64,000 nucleotides of DNA from Agarophyton chilense. Taxonomy: Eukaryota; Rhodophyta; Florideophyceae; Gracilariales; Gracilariaceae. The first letter of the stretch is position 1. Each line of letters starts with the position of its first letter. The stretch is taken from contig JARGXX010000068.1 of NCBI GenBank assembly GCA_030374765.1, positions 124,001 through 188,000 of the forward strand. The letters are read 5' to 3'. The notes below the pieces were generated by a model. That model was not told the origin of the DNA. It saw nothing but the letters and a program-made list of their open reading frames with translations, and did no database searches. The position numbers and the translations under genes are program-made. Positions 12,155 through 21,036 of the stretch are shown in pieces.

Positions 12155-12325
12155 GACAGTTTATGATAAAAAAAAGGAAAAGAAGACCCAAGAAGTGGAG
12201 AAGAAGATTAAGAAGAAGATTGGACCCTAAGAAGGGAAGAAGATGAAGACGAAGATGAAGAAGATCCTAAGAAGGAATGAAGAAGATGAAGTTAAGATCC
12301 TAGGAAGGAAGAAGAAAGGAAGTTA
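12155..12325 (+). repeat. GAA/AAG-rich purine tract in element A
   Basis: About 170 bp almost entirely of purines on the plus strand, made of imperfect GAAGAA, AAGAAG and GATGAA units. It lies between the chromodomain end and the 3' end of the antisense frame (12390), where sense and antisense transcripts would meet. It could serve as a buffer or terminator, or as an internal polypurine tract. It is only seen, not explained. Confidence 0.75.
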
Positions 12326-12389
12326 TGCAAATATCAGAAGTTTACTATTGTCGCCAAGCTATGGACTCTACAATTGCCCGAAGGCGGAA

Positions 12390-14105
12390 CTACAGAAAGC
12401 CCGAGGAGGGACCCGCCCCACCGTTGGGATTCTGACCCTGATGGTACGCCAAGGCGAAAGCCAACATCTGGCTCACATCCGTCATACCCGGGGGAATCGG
12501 AATGCCCGCGTTCACGAGGCCTTGTCGCACACTATCCGATTGCGGAGTGGCAACCGGCGTCTGCGCAAGGGTGTTCACATCCCACCCGGGGGGAGCAGAT
12601 GGACCGCCACCGGATGCATTCGCCGCCGCAGCTGAGGTCGTTCCCACTGGTTGGAAGGGTGCAGATGGCTCCACAGGGAGTATTCCACTAGGAGCTGGCA
12701 TGTCGTTATCAAACGCTGGATCGTCCAGGTCTACTGGAGCCTCGTACTCGTAATCGTCGGTATAAATGAACCCCGTCGGGTGTCCCACCGGCATCGGTCG
12801 AGGCGAGTCAATCAGCGCCCGTGCTTGCGCCGCGCTGATGCGAACCCCTTCGAAGGGATTGTAATAGACCCAGTTACCGGAGCCCGGATCGTACCGGCCA
12901 GGAGACTTGTCTCGCGCGGATCCTTCCCCTGCGGGCTGATTTGCCACTGGAACTCGATCCCATTGGGTGTTGTCGATCACGTCCAAGATTGGATACAGGT
13001 CATGCACGTTGCTGACCGAACCCAACGCTGGGACAAGATCGATCTGACGCATGATGGTCCGTAGCATCGGAGGAATATACCAGATACGGAAATGGTCATG
13101 AGCATCCCAGAGGAGGTGCGCCGCTATGTGGGCTGCCCACTCGGCTGCAACGAGGGCCCAGTATCCCGAGTTCGGGTCGTGCATCAAACGAGACCCGATA
13201 TAGTAGATGCACGGGGGCAGTTCAGCAAAGCACCCTCGGGAGACCTCGACCTTACTCCACCAAGCTGGAAGGGGCACGAATCGCCCAACCTTCGCCGTGT
13301 TACGGATACGCTCCAGTTCCACGTGAGGATACCGGACAAGGAACCCGAAACGAGAGCGCGAGCGGCGCTCGAAGCGCACGCGTCGATCGAACCCATACTG
13401 GGTAAACTGCCGTTGAAGGTACCTGAATTCAGCCCGAAGGATGGGACGACTCCATTGGAGCATATCTTCTCGGAAAGGAAAACCCGGTCCGCGGAACTCG
13501 GCTTCGGGAAAGGCTGCCAGGTTATCCCCGTAGAAGACCTCACCGTACGTGCGGTAATAGGCGACATCGAATCCGTACTCCGGGGGAACCAGATGGTCAA
13601 AACGTGACCTCTCCAATCGCTGGTAGGCCAGAGCCGCCATCGCTGCGCGCACCTTGTCCAGGGACTCCGCGCGACCGCGGTATAGATACTGAGGCTCTAT
13701 GGCTACCCGCGCCCTCCAATCGGGAGAACGTACAACCTCGACAGGTAAGCCACCCGGCAATAAGCCGTCCTCCACGTAGGAGTCGATGAGCTCATCGTCG
13801 CAAACCGCTGTCAGATGGAACCACGGAGCGCGGGAATATATCACCGGATCAGTAAGGGGACTCCACCTTCGAAAGGATTCGTTTGAGATACAACCTCTGG
13901 CGTTTGCCACCAAGGGCATCGCATGAGCGGAGTTCCACGCCACCGCGTTAATGTCCAAATCCTCCTGAGGATGTCGGTTGCTCGCACAGGCGGAAGGTTC
14001 GGTACCCGACGGAGCCGCATCAAAACCGGAGAAATATACACCCTGCTGGGGAGCTTCGTTGTCCGCTGGCGCGGAGGCCGACGGCCCCGAGAGTGGGTTG
14101 ATGAC
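12390..14105 (-). CDS. antisense open frame of element A, function unknown
   Basis: On the strand opposite gag-pol, an uninterrupted frame runs from 14105 to its stop at 12390. The first in-frame ATG is at 13919, giving 509 residues. The product starts with an aromatic/basic-rich region (FRYLQRQFTQYGFDRRVRFE). A Trp-rich middle follows (AAHLLWDAHDHFRIWYIPPM), then a Pro/Gly/Ala-rich tail ending GGAGPSSGFL. No domain is recognised; there is no signal peptide or membrane segment. A TATATATA at 14258-14265 sits where an antisense promoter would lie. Counterparts, broken, lie at the same place in elements B and C and in family 3, which argues for a real gene of the element and not a chance frame. 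High GC could help keep a chance frame open, hence the moderate confidence. Confidence 0.6.
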   Translation of the reverse strand, partial: VINPLSGPSASAPADNEAPQQGVYFSGFDAAPSGTEPSACASNRHPQEDLDINAVAWNSAHAMPLVANARGCISNESFRRWSPLTDPVIYSRAPWFHLTAVCDDELIDSYVEDGLLPGGLPVEVVRSPDWRARVAIEPQYLYRGRAESLDKVRAAMAALAYQRLERSRFDHLVPPEYGFDVAYYRTYGEVFYGDNLAAFPEAEFRGPGFPFREDMLQWSRPILRAEFRYLQRQFTQYGFDRRVRFERRSRSRFGFLVRYPHVELERIRNTAKVGRFVPLPAWWSKVEVSRGCFAELPPCIYYIGSRLMHDPNSGYWALVAAEWAAHIAAHLLWDAHDHFRIWYIPPMLRTIMRQIDLVPALGSVSNVHDLYPILDVIDNTQWDRVPVANQPAGEGSARDKSPGRYDPGSGNWVYYNPFEGVRISAAQARALIDSPRPMPVGHPTGFIYTDDYEYEAPVDLDDPAFDNDMPAPSGILPVEPSAPFQPVGTTSAAAANASGGGPSAPPGWDVNTLAQTPVATPQSDSVRQGLVNAGIPIPPGMTDVSQMLAFALAYHQGQNPNGGAGPSSGFL

Positions 14106-14257
14106 TTATGGGTTCATTCCCTTGAGAGGGCTGGTTGAGACTGCTGTTGCGAGAAGTTGCTAATCGCCGAAGGTCGGAGGAGTAGAAGAAAGTTGTACCG
14201 ATGTGCCGGTTTTGTGGCGATCCTCAGAAGTGGTGAAGGACCCCATTGGGAGAGAAG

Positions 14258-14265
14258 TATATATA
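14258..14265 (-). promoter_or_regulatory. TATA-like box for the antisense frame
   Basis: TATATATA about 150 bp upstream of the open antisense frame and 63 bp from the 3' LTR, in otherwise GC-rich sequence. Being palindromic, it could work either way. An antisense role is inferred from position. Confidence 0.35.
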
Positions 14266-14312
14266 GTGACCGGAAAGCGAGACACACGCGGCTCGGAATG
14301 TTCTTCCTCGTC

Positions 14313-14327
14313 TTAAGGAGGGGGAGA
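14313..14327 (+). other. polypurine tract of element A
   Basis: A purine run around AAGGAGGGGGAGA abuts the TG start of the 3' LTR, the standard position for priming plus-strand DNA. Confidence 0.9.
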
Positions 14328-15242
14328 TGTAGAGCAACGCCCAGTTAGGGGATACTTGAAGATGCAACTCATAGAATGAGGGTTGAACCCTCCGAGGGTT
14401 ATGACTATGATCCCCTCTAAGGTGTGCTGAGGTGGCACGGTTTTCTGGTTAGAGTTCGCCTATGAAGAAAAGATTCGGATGGTCCATGGTTGGATTGGCC
14501 CCGTGATACACGTGGCGTAATTTTGGCACTGATTTTCGGATATTTGTTAGAACGTTGGACTTTTGGGCCCTGACAGTGGGATCTCCACGTGTATGGCCCT
14601 GAGCAGGTGTGCACTACTGTAGAGTTTAGTTAGCGGGCCCTACTTAGGGAGACGAGATCTCACAGTCCGAAGCTCAGAGTAAATGGAAACCAAGGTTGGT
14701 CTTCGATACATTTAGAGGTTCTTCGTCGCCATCGTTTCGGCCTTACAACCCGGAACGGGCTCTGGTTAGCAACGGCTGCGTAGGGACACGACTCCACTTA
14801 AATAGTGCCCACGTTTGGGTTCCGTGCAACCACCCCCTTGGGACCGCTCAGACGACCTGCGTGCACGATACCCCGTGGGGGTTCTGCTTACTTGTTGCGT
14901 GCTTTTTGTGTTTCCTTTCGAGGACAGGTTTTCGCCCCTGTATTGGGTTTCTTTTGTTGTTTCGCCCTTTTTTGGTTCTCGGGTCCGGTGCCTGTCAGTG
15001 CCCGACCCTCGCCGCGTTTTTCCTCTTCGCCGGATTTTCCCCCATTCTTTGGGATACCCATACCCATTTCCGACCCAACGGTTTCTACCCCTCACCTCCG
15101 TCGGTACTGCCGGAATCCCCCGTGGGAGTTACACCCCACACTACGGGTGGAACGGAGGGCTCTGTCTCTGAGTCTGCCTCCCCCAGGTAGCAAGGCTTCG
15201 AACACCTTGAGAGCACTTCCCGTCGCCGGGTTTTGCTCCACA
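14328..15242 (+). repeat. 3' LTR of element A
   Basis: 915 bp, about 98% identical by eye to the 5' LTR, with one small length difference of 7 bp. TATA-like TTAAATA at 14798-14804. Followed by TTATT, matching the 5 bp before 3485. Confidence 0.95.
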
Positions 15243-15360
15243 TTATTCATGTTAGGCTTTGTATGTATCTTGTGGCGCTCATATCTAGCTGGAAGAAGAT
15301 AGCGTAGTGATGAACACTGATTACAAACATCTGCCAATTTTACAATTTTAGAGAACATCA
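15243..15360 (-). mobile_element. copia-like fossil, gag side beyond element A
   Basis: The minus strand reads as the gag stretch that usually precedes the zinc knuckle (LPARYERHKIHTKPNM). The zinc-knuckle side of the same relic lies just left of element A at 3484. Element A therefore landed inside this copia-like gag. Only this short piece remains before the mariner remnant. Confidence 0.5.
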
Positions 15361-15362
15361 AT

Positions 15363-15960
15363 ATAAAAATGGAATTTTGTGCGTTAGCCTGTTTTTTGGG
15401 CTGAATAGCACATTCTAGCTGTTTTCAGAATTCTTGAGAGGACAGCGTTTCTGATTACACTCGGCTTATTGAGTCAAAAGCCAATGGACGTCCAATAGCC
15501 GGTTGTCTAAGATTTAATATCTTCTTTTCTTCAAATAGACGGCGTAATGGAACTTGAGGAGCTGAGTTTATTTGAAACTACTATAAAATATAGAAAGTAT
15601 GCTGAAGTTCTAGAAAACTATCTTCTACCTTTGAATAATGTATGAAAAAAAGAAATTCATTTTTCAGAAAGATAAGGAACCTTTGCATATGTCTAATTTA
15701 ATGAAACAATGGTTTAATAGCCTAGATATGTCGGTTATGGAATGGAATGGGCGCTCTTCTGACCTGAACCCTATCGAAAGCATTTGGGGAATGTTGGATC
15801 GAATGGTTTATGGGCAAGAAGGGCAGTTTGATACAGTTTTTGATTTAAAAAAAATGTATCAAGGATGGCTGGGAAAAGATTGACTGTAATGCTATCAATC
15901 CTTTTGATAGAATCAATGCCAAAGCGTTGTACAAGTGCTATACAGGCTAAAGGAGCAACA
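15363..15960 (+). pseudogene. Tc1/mariner transposase remnant
   Basis: The C-terminal half of a Tc1/mariner DDE transposase, decayed. One frame (about 15547-15640) gives ELEELSLFETTIKYRKYAEV, a second (from 15644) gives FQKDKEPLHMSNLMKQWF and then RSSDLNPIESIWGMLDRMVY, ending at a stop at 15883-15885. These match the QDNAP-H and SPDLNPIE blocks that carry the second and third acidic residues; both acids remain. The two frames are offset by a frameshift at about 15640, and the N-terminal DNA-binding part and first Asp are missing. A short tail of homology continues to about 15950. No terminal inverted repeats were found. Confidence 0.75.
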
Positions 15961-16377
15961 ATAAACTATTGAACTCGCGTTAGAATAAAAAGGATGTAAT
16001 AAAGGTTATGTTTTTGAAACAGTATTTTTACTTGAAAATTTTTTCACACTGTTTTTGTTAGTTTTATTGTAGCCAAGACGTCGATTTTTGGAAAATTTGC
16101 GGGAGGGATATGATTTTGAAACAGACTTAACTGTGAACAGTAAGATCTGTATTGGACCAACCGCTGAGGGAATAGCAACAAAATTAAATGACAAATCATG
16201 ATTCTGGATACAGAAACCGGAGTGGCTATCTGCCTGGCTTTGATCAAGAACACCGAGATTGAGCGCCCCTCCTTGCGACTTGTATTCCACGTTTTGCTTC
16301 TCGTGCACACCTGACCGTATCACTTGAGCTCGGTCACCAAGACAGGACAATGCCTTTTCTTCGGACGCCCAAACGGC
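15961..16377. other. upstream region of the porphobilinogen synthase gene
   Basis: Starts AT-rich and becomes balanced near the gene. No other gene was seen. Weak frames on both strands look like chance. It probably contains the promoter of the gene starting at 16378; no clear TATA box at a fitting distance was seen. Confidence 0.4.
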
Positions 16378-17580
16378 ATGGCGAGTCTAGCGTTCATCGG
16401 GACGCCAATCACGTCTACAAAGAGGTTTCATGGCGATAGATTTCCAGTTGACACTGCGCCTCGTTGTGGAAGGTTCTCTACTCCTTATGCCGCTGCCATA
16501 ACTGATCGCAGCGTCAGAGAATCTCTTCCAAATTTGCGCGTGAACGAGGAGGGACGTATTTGGGTTCCACAAAGAAGTCGCCCTCGTCGGAATCGAAAGA
16601 ATGAAGGATTACGTTCTATGGTTCGTGAGAATATTGTATTGCCTTCCAACTTCATTTATCCGCTATTCATCCACACGAAGGACTACAATGAACCGATCAG
16701 CGCTATGCCTGGTTGCGAGAGACATTCTGTACAAAGTGTGATCAGAGAGGTTGGTGAGGCACACAAACTTGGTGTCAGTTCTGTTGTGCTCTTCCCTAAA
16801 ATTCCGGACGCATTAAAGTCTAACGCCGCCGATGAATGTTATAATCCGGATGGTATGATACCAAAGGCTGTGTCAGCTATCAAGATGAAGTACCCCAACG
16901 TGTCTGTTTGGACTGACGTTGCTCTCGACCCGTATTCTGACCAAGGACATGACGGAATGGTCTCTTCCGATAGACTTGGAGACGGTGGAAAAGGAAGAAT
17001 TCTGAACGATGAAACCGTTGAGCAGCTCTGTAGACAAGCTCTATCACACGCAAGGGCCGGAGCTGATGTAGTTTCTCCATCAGACATGATGGATGGCAGA
17101 ATAGGTGCCATTCGGGACGCGTTAGATGCTCATGGGTTCACGGACGTTTCAATTGTCTCTTATTGCGCAAAGTACGCATCTGCGTTCTATGGTCCTTTTA
17201 GAGAAGCATTGGATTCCGCACCGCGGGAAGATTCAAATGCGCCTACGAACAAAAAGACGTACCAGATGGACCCGGCAAATTCAAGAGAGGCCTTGGTTGA
17301 AGCAGCCTTGGATATTGCCGAAGGTGCTGACATGCTAATGGTCAAACCTGGACTGCCGTTTCTTGACATAATCTTTCGATTGAAACAGGAGACAAACTTA
17401 CCCATTGCGGCTTACCATGTTAGTGGCGAATATGCTATGATGAAAGCTGCCGCGGAGAAGGGTTGGCTGGACGAGAAGACTTCAGTGCTTGAGGCTCTAC
17501 TTTGCTTTAAGCGTGCAGGTGCTGATGCTATTTTGACTTATTATGCAAAGCAGGCGGCTCAGTGGATGCATGAGTCGTGA
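16378..17580 (+). CDS. hemB: porphobilinogen synthase (delta-aminolevulinate dehydratase), plastid
   Basis: Condenses two 5-aminolevulinate molecules to porphobilinogen in the plastid branch of tetrapyrrole (heme, chlorophyll, bilin) synthesis. The first in-frame ATG at 16378 gives 400 residues. Residues 1 to about 65 are rich in Ser, Thr, Arg and Phe and look like a plastid targeting presequence. The mature part starts near RRNRKNEGLRSMVREN. The metal-loop segment DVALDPYSDQGHDG has Asp/Ala in place of the Cys of zinc-type enzymes, so this is the Mg-dependent plant/algal/bacterial type. Two Schiff-base lysines are present in VSYCAKYASAFYGPFR and MLMVKPGLPF. No intron. Convergent with the trpF-like gene downstream. 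Confidence 0.97.
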   Translation: MASLAFIGTPITSTKRFHGDRFPVDTAPRCGRFSTPYAAAITDRSVRESLPNLRVNEEGRIWVPQRSRPRRNRKNEGLRSMVRENIVLPSNFIYPLFIHTKDYNEPISAMPGCERHSVQSVIREVGEAHKLGVSSVVLFPKIPDALKSNAADECYNPDGMIPKAVSAIKMKYPNVSVWTDVALDPYSDQGHDGMVSSDRLGDGGKGRILNDETVEQLCRQALSHARAGADVVSPSDMMDGRIGAIRDALDAHGFTDVSIVSYCAKYASAFYGPFREALDSAPREDSNAPTNKKTYQMDPANSREALVEAALDIAEGADMLMVKPGLPFLDIIFRLKQETNLPIAAYHVSGEYAMMKAAAEKGWLDEKTSVLEALLCFKRAGADAILTYYAKQAAQWMHES

Positions 17581-18221
17581 GCTTGATTTATTATCATGCG
17601 GTGGAGATCTTACTGCGCTCTCTAGATTTCTACCGATGTTCAGCAGATAAAAATGCTTTCTTACCAAGGTGTATCTGATGCTTTCACCAAAAATGAACTA
17701 TCCATTACCACGATGCATTGGGTGTTGCCCCTTTTTCAGTGTGATGCTGAACGTGCCTGAGCTGCGGGCGCCTCGAAAGGCTTGTAATCAACGCCTGTAA
17801 TTCAATCACAGTTTGATATCGGTTGAAAACCTTTTCGCTACAGTTCTGAATCAAGTAAAAGCTTTGTCTGGGGACAATGGCACATTCACTTTGACGATTA
17901 TCAAAGAATGCAATTTGACTCTTTGTGTAGTCCCCTATCGTTCTAGCATCAAATACCTTCCAGGATACGCTGCATTAGTGGCAACTGCCTGGTACACATA
18001 CGATGCATGATTGTCTACATGGAAATGGATTCCGTTTGTATGCTGGACTGAAACATTCTTGCAGGAACTGAGGCATAACTGACCGTGTGACACGTTCGAA
18101 CCGAATATCATAGACGTGAATACGTCCAAAAAGAAGAAACGAAACTGTTATTGTTCCATAAAACCTTATGAATAGTTGTACGTAAAAAAAATAAACCAGA
18201 TTGTTGTTATTAATCCAGGAA
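17581..18221. other. convergent intergenic region
   Basis: 640 bp between the 3' ends of the porphobilinogen synthase and phosphoribosylanthranilate isomerase genes. It must hold both 3' UTRs and polyadenylation signals. A 65-codon frame at 17813-18010 has no recognisable product and is not called. Confidence 0.5.
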
Positions 18222-18959
18222 TCATTGTGAATAGCTCCTCACTACCGTTGTCAGAAACTCATACAACCGCGCTTCATCCTTCCGGCATTTATCAGAGGAT
18301 GTCACGCCCGTGGCCACATCCACACCGCTTGGTCTCATTTTTCGAATGGCGTTTCCCACATTTTGAGAATTGAGGCCACCGGCTAAGAGCCAAGGGTGTT
18401 TTGGAGGCTTGAAAATATTCCAGTCAAATGCGTATCCAGTCCCCCCTCCTTCTGCGTCGAAGATTGTCCAAAGGGCCGGACCACGAGGAGAAGATGTTGG
18501 AGTAGAGACGGTACCATCGGACGTCACATCACGCACATCAATGCATTTCAATTTTGTGTCATATGCGTCATGGATCCAGTGAGATCGACACATAGGCCCG
18601 TGAAGCTGAGCAACTTCCACACCAATTTCTCGACATGTGTCGTGCATTTGCTTTACCGTTTCATCCACAAAAACAGCTACAGGTTGCGCTCCGAGTCTCG
18701 CTGCAACGGTGGATATTTGGTACGCTGTAGTCTTGTTTATCGAACGACGAGAGTTTGGCCATAGAATCATACCGATCAGAAGTTCAATATTTGCCGGCAG
18801 GACTTCCTTAGCTGCCGCAACGATCATTTCGGCGTCTTTCGGGCATACGACAGCGCAGACTTTCACAGCCTTTAAGGAGGGGGTTGGAGACGATAAGAGC
18901 GCCGCGAAGGCTGGGGGAGGCAGCGTCACATTCTTATTAGAGATCCAGGTAATGCTCAT
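18222..18959 (-). CDS. trpF: phosphoribosylanthranilate isomerase
   Basis: Third step of tryptophan synthesis: Amadori rearrangement of N-(5-phosphoribosyl)anthranilate to CdRP, on a TIM barrel. 245 residues. ATG at 18959 with an in-frame TGA 12 bases upstream, so the start is firm if unspliced. Motifs in order: KVCAVV (about residue 33; usual form KICG, catalytic Cys kept, Gly replaced), GMILWPNSRRSI, AVFVDE, VAQLHG, DAEGGGTGYAFDW (general-acid Asp and phosphate-binding GGTG), LAGGLNSQNV and GVDVATGV. About 30 residues precede the first strand; they are not an obvious transit peptide, although the enzyme is plastidial in plants. Encoded as a separate single-domain protein. Divergent from the DUF1995 gene. 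Confidence 0.93.
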   Translation of the reverse strand: MSITWISNKNVTLPPPAFAALLSSPTPSLKAVKVCAVVCPKDAEMIVAAAKEVLPANIELLIGMILWPNSRRSINKTTAYQISTVAARLGAQPVAVFVDETVKQMHDTCREIGVEVAQLHGPMCRSHWIHDAYDTKLKCIDVRDVTSDGTVSTPTSSPRGPALWTIFDAEGGGTGYAFDWNIFKPPKHPWLLAGGLNSQNVGNAIRKMRPSGVDVATGVTSSDKCRKDEARLYEFLTTVVRSYSQ

Positions 18960-19821
18960 GCCAGGATCAGATCAAGTTCGGAAGGTGACTGTCACGGGGA
19001 TAAATACTCTGGGGAGCTGGACAAACGCAAAGCACGGTGGCTAAGGCTTTGATTTTCGAAATCTAGTCAACGAGAGGCTCGATATCGCCGCACGTGATGA
19101 CCTCCAAACAAGGTCGTTTCTCATGACCTTTTCGAAACCTCGATGATATCACTTCTTTTAGTCCTTATATCGCAGGTTGTGCAACTTCGGAGCGGTTGAG
19201 ACAGCAAAACCCTATGCCTGAATGCTTGATGATGGTGGTGAACAAGGGAGATTTGACGAACGGCGGGCGACGAAAATTTTTTTTTTGTTGAGTTTCGTGT
19301 TAATTTGATAAAGTAAGCTAGCACCCTTCAATTTGCTAAATCCAATTTGTTGAAAGCAGTATCCCATTCCGAAAATGTTGGTAGCAGTTTCTACCCTTCG
19401 TACAGTAGATACAGCACATTTCTGTCTGCAAATCCTCAGAATTCAGACAATTTGCGGATAGTTTCGGAGAAATTCAGTGTGAACTCGTTCAATCGCCGTT
19501 TTCGTTTGGAGATATTCATTCCTCCAAGCTTTCAAAAAAAATCTTTATCATGGTGATGCCAGGTTGTATCTCCCTTTGAGAGATGCCACATCCTCATTCC
19601 AACCAAGGTTGAGTCTTTGGTCTTGGCCGTTTTCCTATCTCTCTCACAGACTGAATGTAAGTCTTGATCAAATCTTAGTCTATGGGCATGCAAAGCGTCT
19701 TTCAAAGATGATAAATCAGGCACTGACTCCAAAGTTACAAAAACAGTCGAACGACTATCGCAGATGCATGAACGCTAAACAAAGAAGCATCGCTTTCCTT
19801 CGACGAGATACGGATTGCAAT
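18960..19821. promoter_or_regulatory. divergent promoter region (trpF / DUF1995 gene)
   Basis: About 860 bp between two divergent starts. Contains a long T run near 19270 and AT-rich stretches. The frame of the DUF1995 gene is already open from 19564, with further in-frame ATGs at 19708 and 19768, so the boundary on that side depends on the start chosen. No defined binding site was recognised. Confidence 0.4.
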
Positions 19822-21036
19822 ATGAAACCATTGCCCGCGTACTCTCTGCGTTCGGTATTCGTCACTCCCACCCTTCTTTCCCCACTCATACCCAAACGGA
19901 GACTTTCACTGCGCTGCTCTGAATCGGTTTTCCAAAGGCTTTCCCGCCGGAAGAGGAGTCGTTTGCTTGCCGCAATGGAATCTCCATCACCGTCTTCATC
20001 TTCTATACCTGAATCAGGTAGTAGTCAGAAAGCTTCCTCAATCGTTTCTGGTACACCTTGCTTTACGAAGCGTATCATGGGCACGCCTATGGACCGTGCC
20101 ACACGCCAGCAGTATCTAGAATTCGCGGGTACCGCATTTGAGTCCTACCTTCAATCATTTTTTAACGACGAGAACAGCGTCTCTCGGCTATCACAGTTGT
20201 CACTTTTGTTGCCGGAACTCAATCCTGTACTAGATGTATATGACCGTCGCTTTCTCTTGCAGTTCGCATGGACGTTGCTACGAGTTGTTTCATCACTCAG
20301 GCTTCGAGCTTGTGTTCTTGTCCAAGGTGCACGCCGCTTCGGAGCAATGCCACTGTCTGTCGCAGGGCTGCGCCGAAATTTTGACGCCGATCTGGAGCTC
20401 TCTCGTTCTGAATGGCCAGAGAATTCCATTTCTTCCGGGGAGCTTGAAGATTTGGAGGCCATTGGTGAAGATGTGGATATAGTTCTTGTTCTATCTCCTA
20501 CGAATGCTGTGTCTATTCCAACAATAGAAAGCGTCTCAAACCTTGTTAAACATTTTAAGCGCAAACCGATCACCCTTATCAATCCCCGCCTTGAAGAGGT
20601 ACCCAGTCATAGCGGTATTATGCAGGTTCAAGGTAGAGCGGACAGAATGCGGTTATTAGAACGCTTCGAAGATATTTTCTACATACGTCTTCTCTTCGAT
20701 GCTGGCAAGAACTTTCCTCTACGCGGTATTTTGTACAAGGCCTACCCTAATCGATGGCAAGCATGGTGTAGTCCATCGTACGACAAATACGTTCTATCAC
20801 TGGAAACGGATCAGAGGCCAGAGTTCAGCGCAATAAGCGACGCGTTCCGAGGAACATTGTATCAAATACAGAAAGAGCGAATGGTTAAAAGTGGGGACAT
20901 GACAGCGATTGAGCAGCTGTTTCTATCGCCTCCGGTGATAACTGGTATAATGTTATTGATTGCATTTGCAATCTTCAAAGGGGCTGGGGACAGCTTTCCC
21001 GCTTTTTGGCATTCACCAAGGAGCTCTCTACCTTGA
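19822..21036 (+). CDS. DUF1995 protein, probably plastid (LPA3-like)
   Basis: The start at 19822 gives 404 residues and places a convincing plastid presequence (KPLPAYSLRSVFVTPTLL, then Arg-rich) at the N-terminus; earlier in-frame ATGs at 19708 and 19768 are possible. The DUF1995 domain spans about residues 75-360: LLLPELNPVLDVYDRRFLLQ, RACVLVQG, DVDIVLVLSPTN, PITLINPRLEEV, then G-x-L-Y-K-A-Y-P-x-R-W-x-A-W. The domain is confined mainly to photosynthetic organisms; the Arabidopsis member LPA3 helps photosystem II assembly. A hydrophobic segment near the C-terminus (VITGIMLLIAFAIF) may anchor it in a thylakoid membrane. The exact role here is inferred. No intron. Convergent with the CMC1-like gene. 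Confidence 0.85.
   Translation: MKPLPAYSLRSVFVTPTLLSPLIPKRRLSLRCSESVFQRLSRRKRSRLLAAMESPSPSSSSIPESGSSQKASSIVSGTPCFTKRIMGTPMDRATRQQYLEFAGTAFESYLQSFFNDENSVSRLSQLSLLLPELNPVLDVYDRRFLLQFAWTLLRVVSSLRLRACVLVQGARRFGAMPLSVAGLRRNFDADLELSRSEWPENSISSGELEDLEAIGEDVDIVLVLSPTNAVSIPTIESVSNLVKHFKRKPITLINPRLEEVPSHSGIMQVQGRADRMRLLERFEDIFYIRLLFDAGKNFPLRGILYKAYPNRWQAWCSPSYDKYVLSLETDQRPEFSAISDAFRGTLYQIQKERMVKSGDMTAIEQLFLSPPVITGIMLLIAFAIFKGAGDSFPAFWHSPRSSLP

Larger units (their letters stand above)
3485..15242 (+). mobile_element. Element A: near-whole Ty3/gypsy chromovirus-type element (family 1)
   Basis: An 11.76-kb LTR retrotransposon with LTRs at 3485-4407 and 14328-15242, primer-binding site at 4410, polypurine tract at 14313-14327 and a perfect 5-bp target duplication TTATT on both sides. 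Order: gag, protease, RT, RNase H, integrase, a variable stretch, chromodomain, a GAA-rich tract, an antisense open frame, 3' LTR. RT before integrase makes it Ty3/gypsy, and the chromodomain makes it chromovirus-type. The two LTRs are about 98% identical by eye, so insertion was recent. The gag-pol side has roughly half a dozen breaks. It is inserted in the gag part of a minus-strand copia-like fossil. Confidence 0.95.

Noticed and set aside
16324-16377. Upstream extension of the porphobilinogen synthase frame to 16324
   Set aside because: It begins with TTG; the first ATG at 16378 starts a sensible presequence.
17813-18010. 65-codon plus frame in the convergent gap
   Set aside because: No homology recognised, lies in presumed 3' UTR space.
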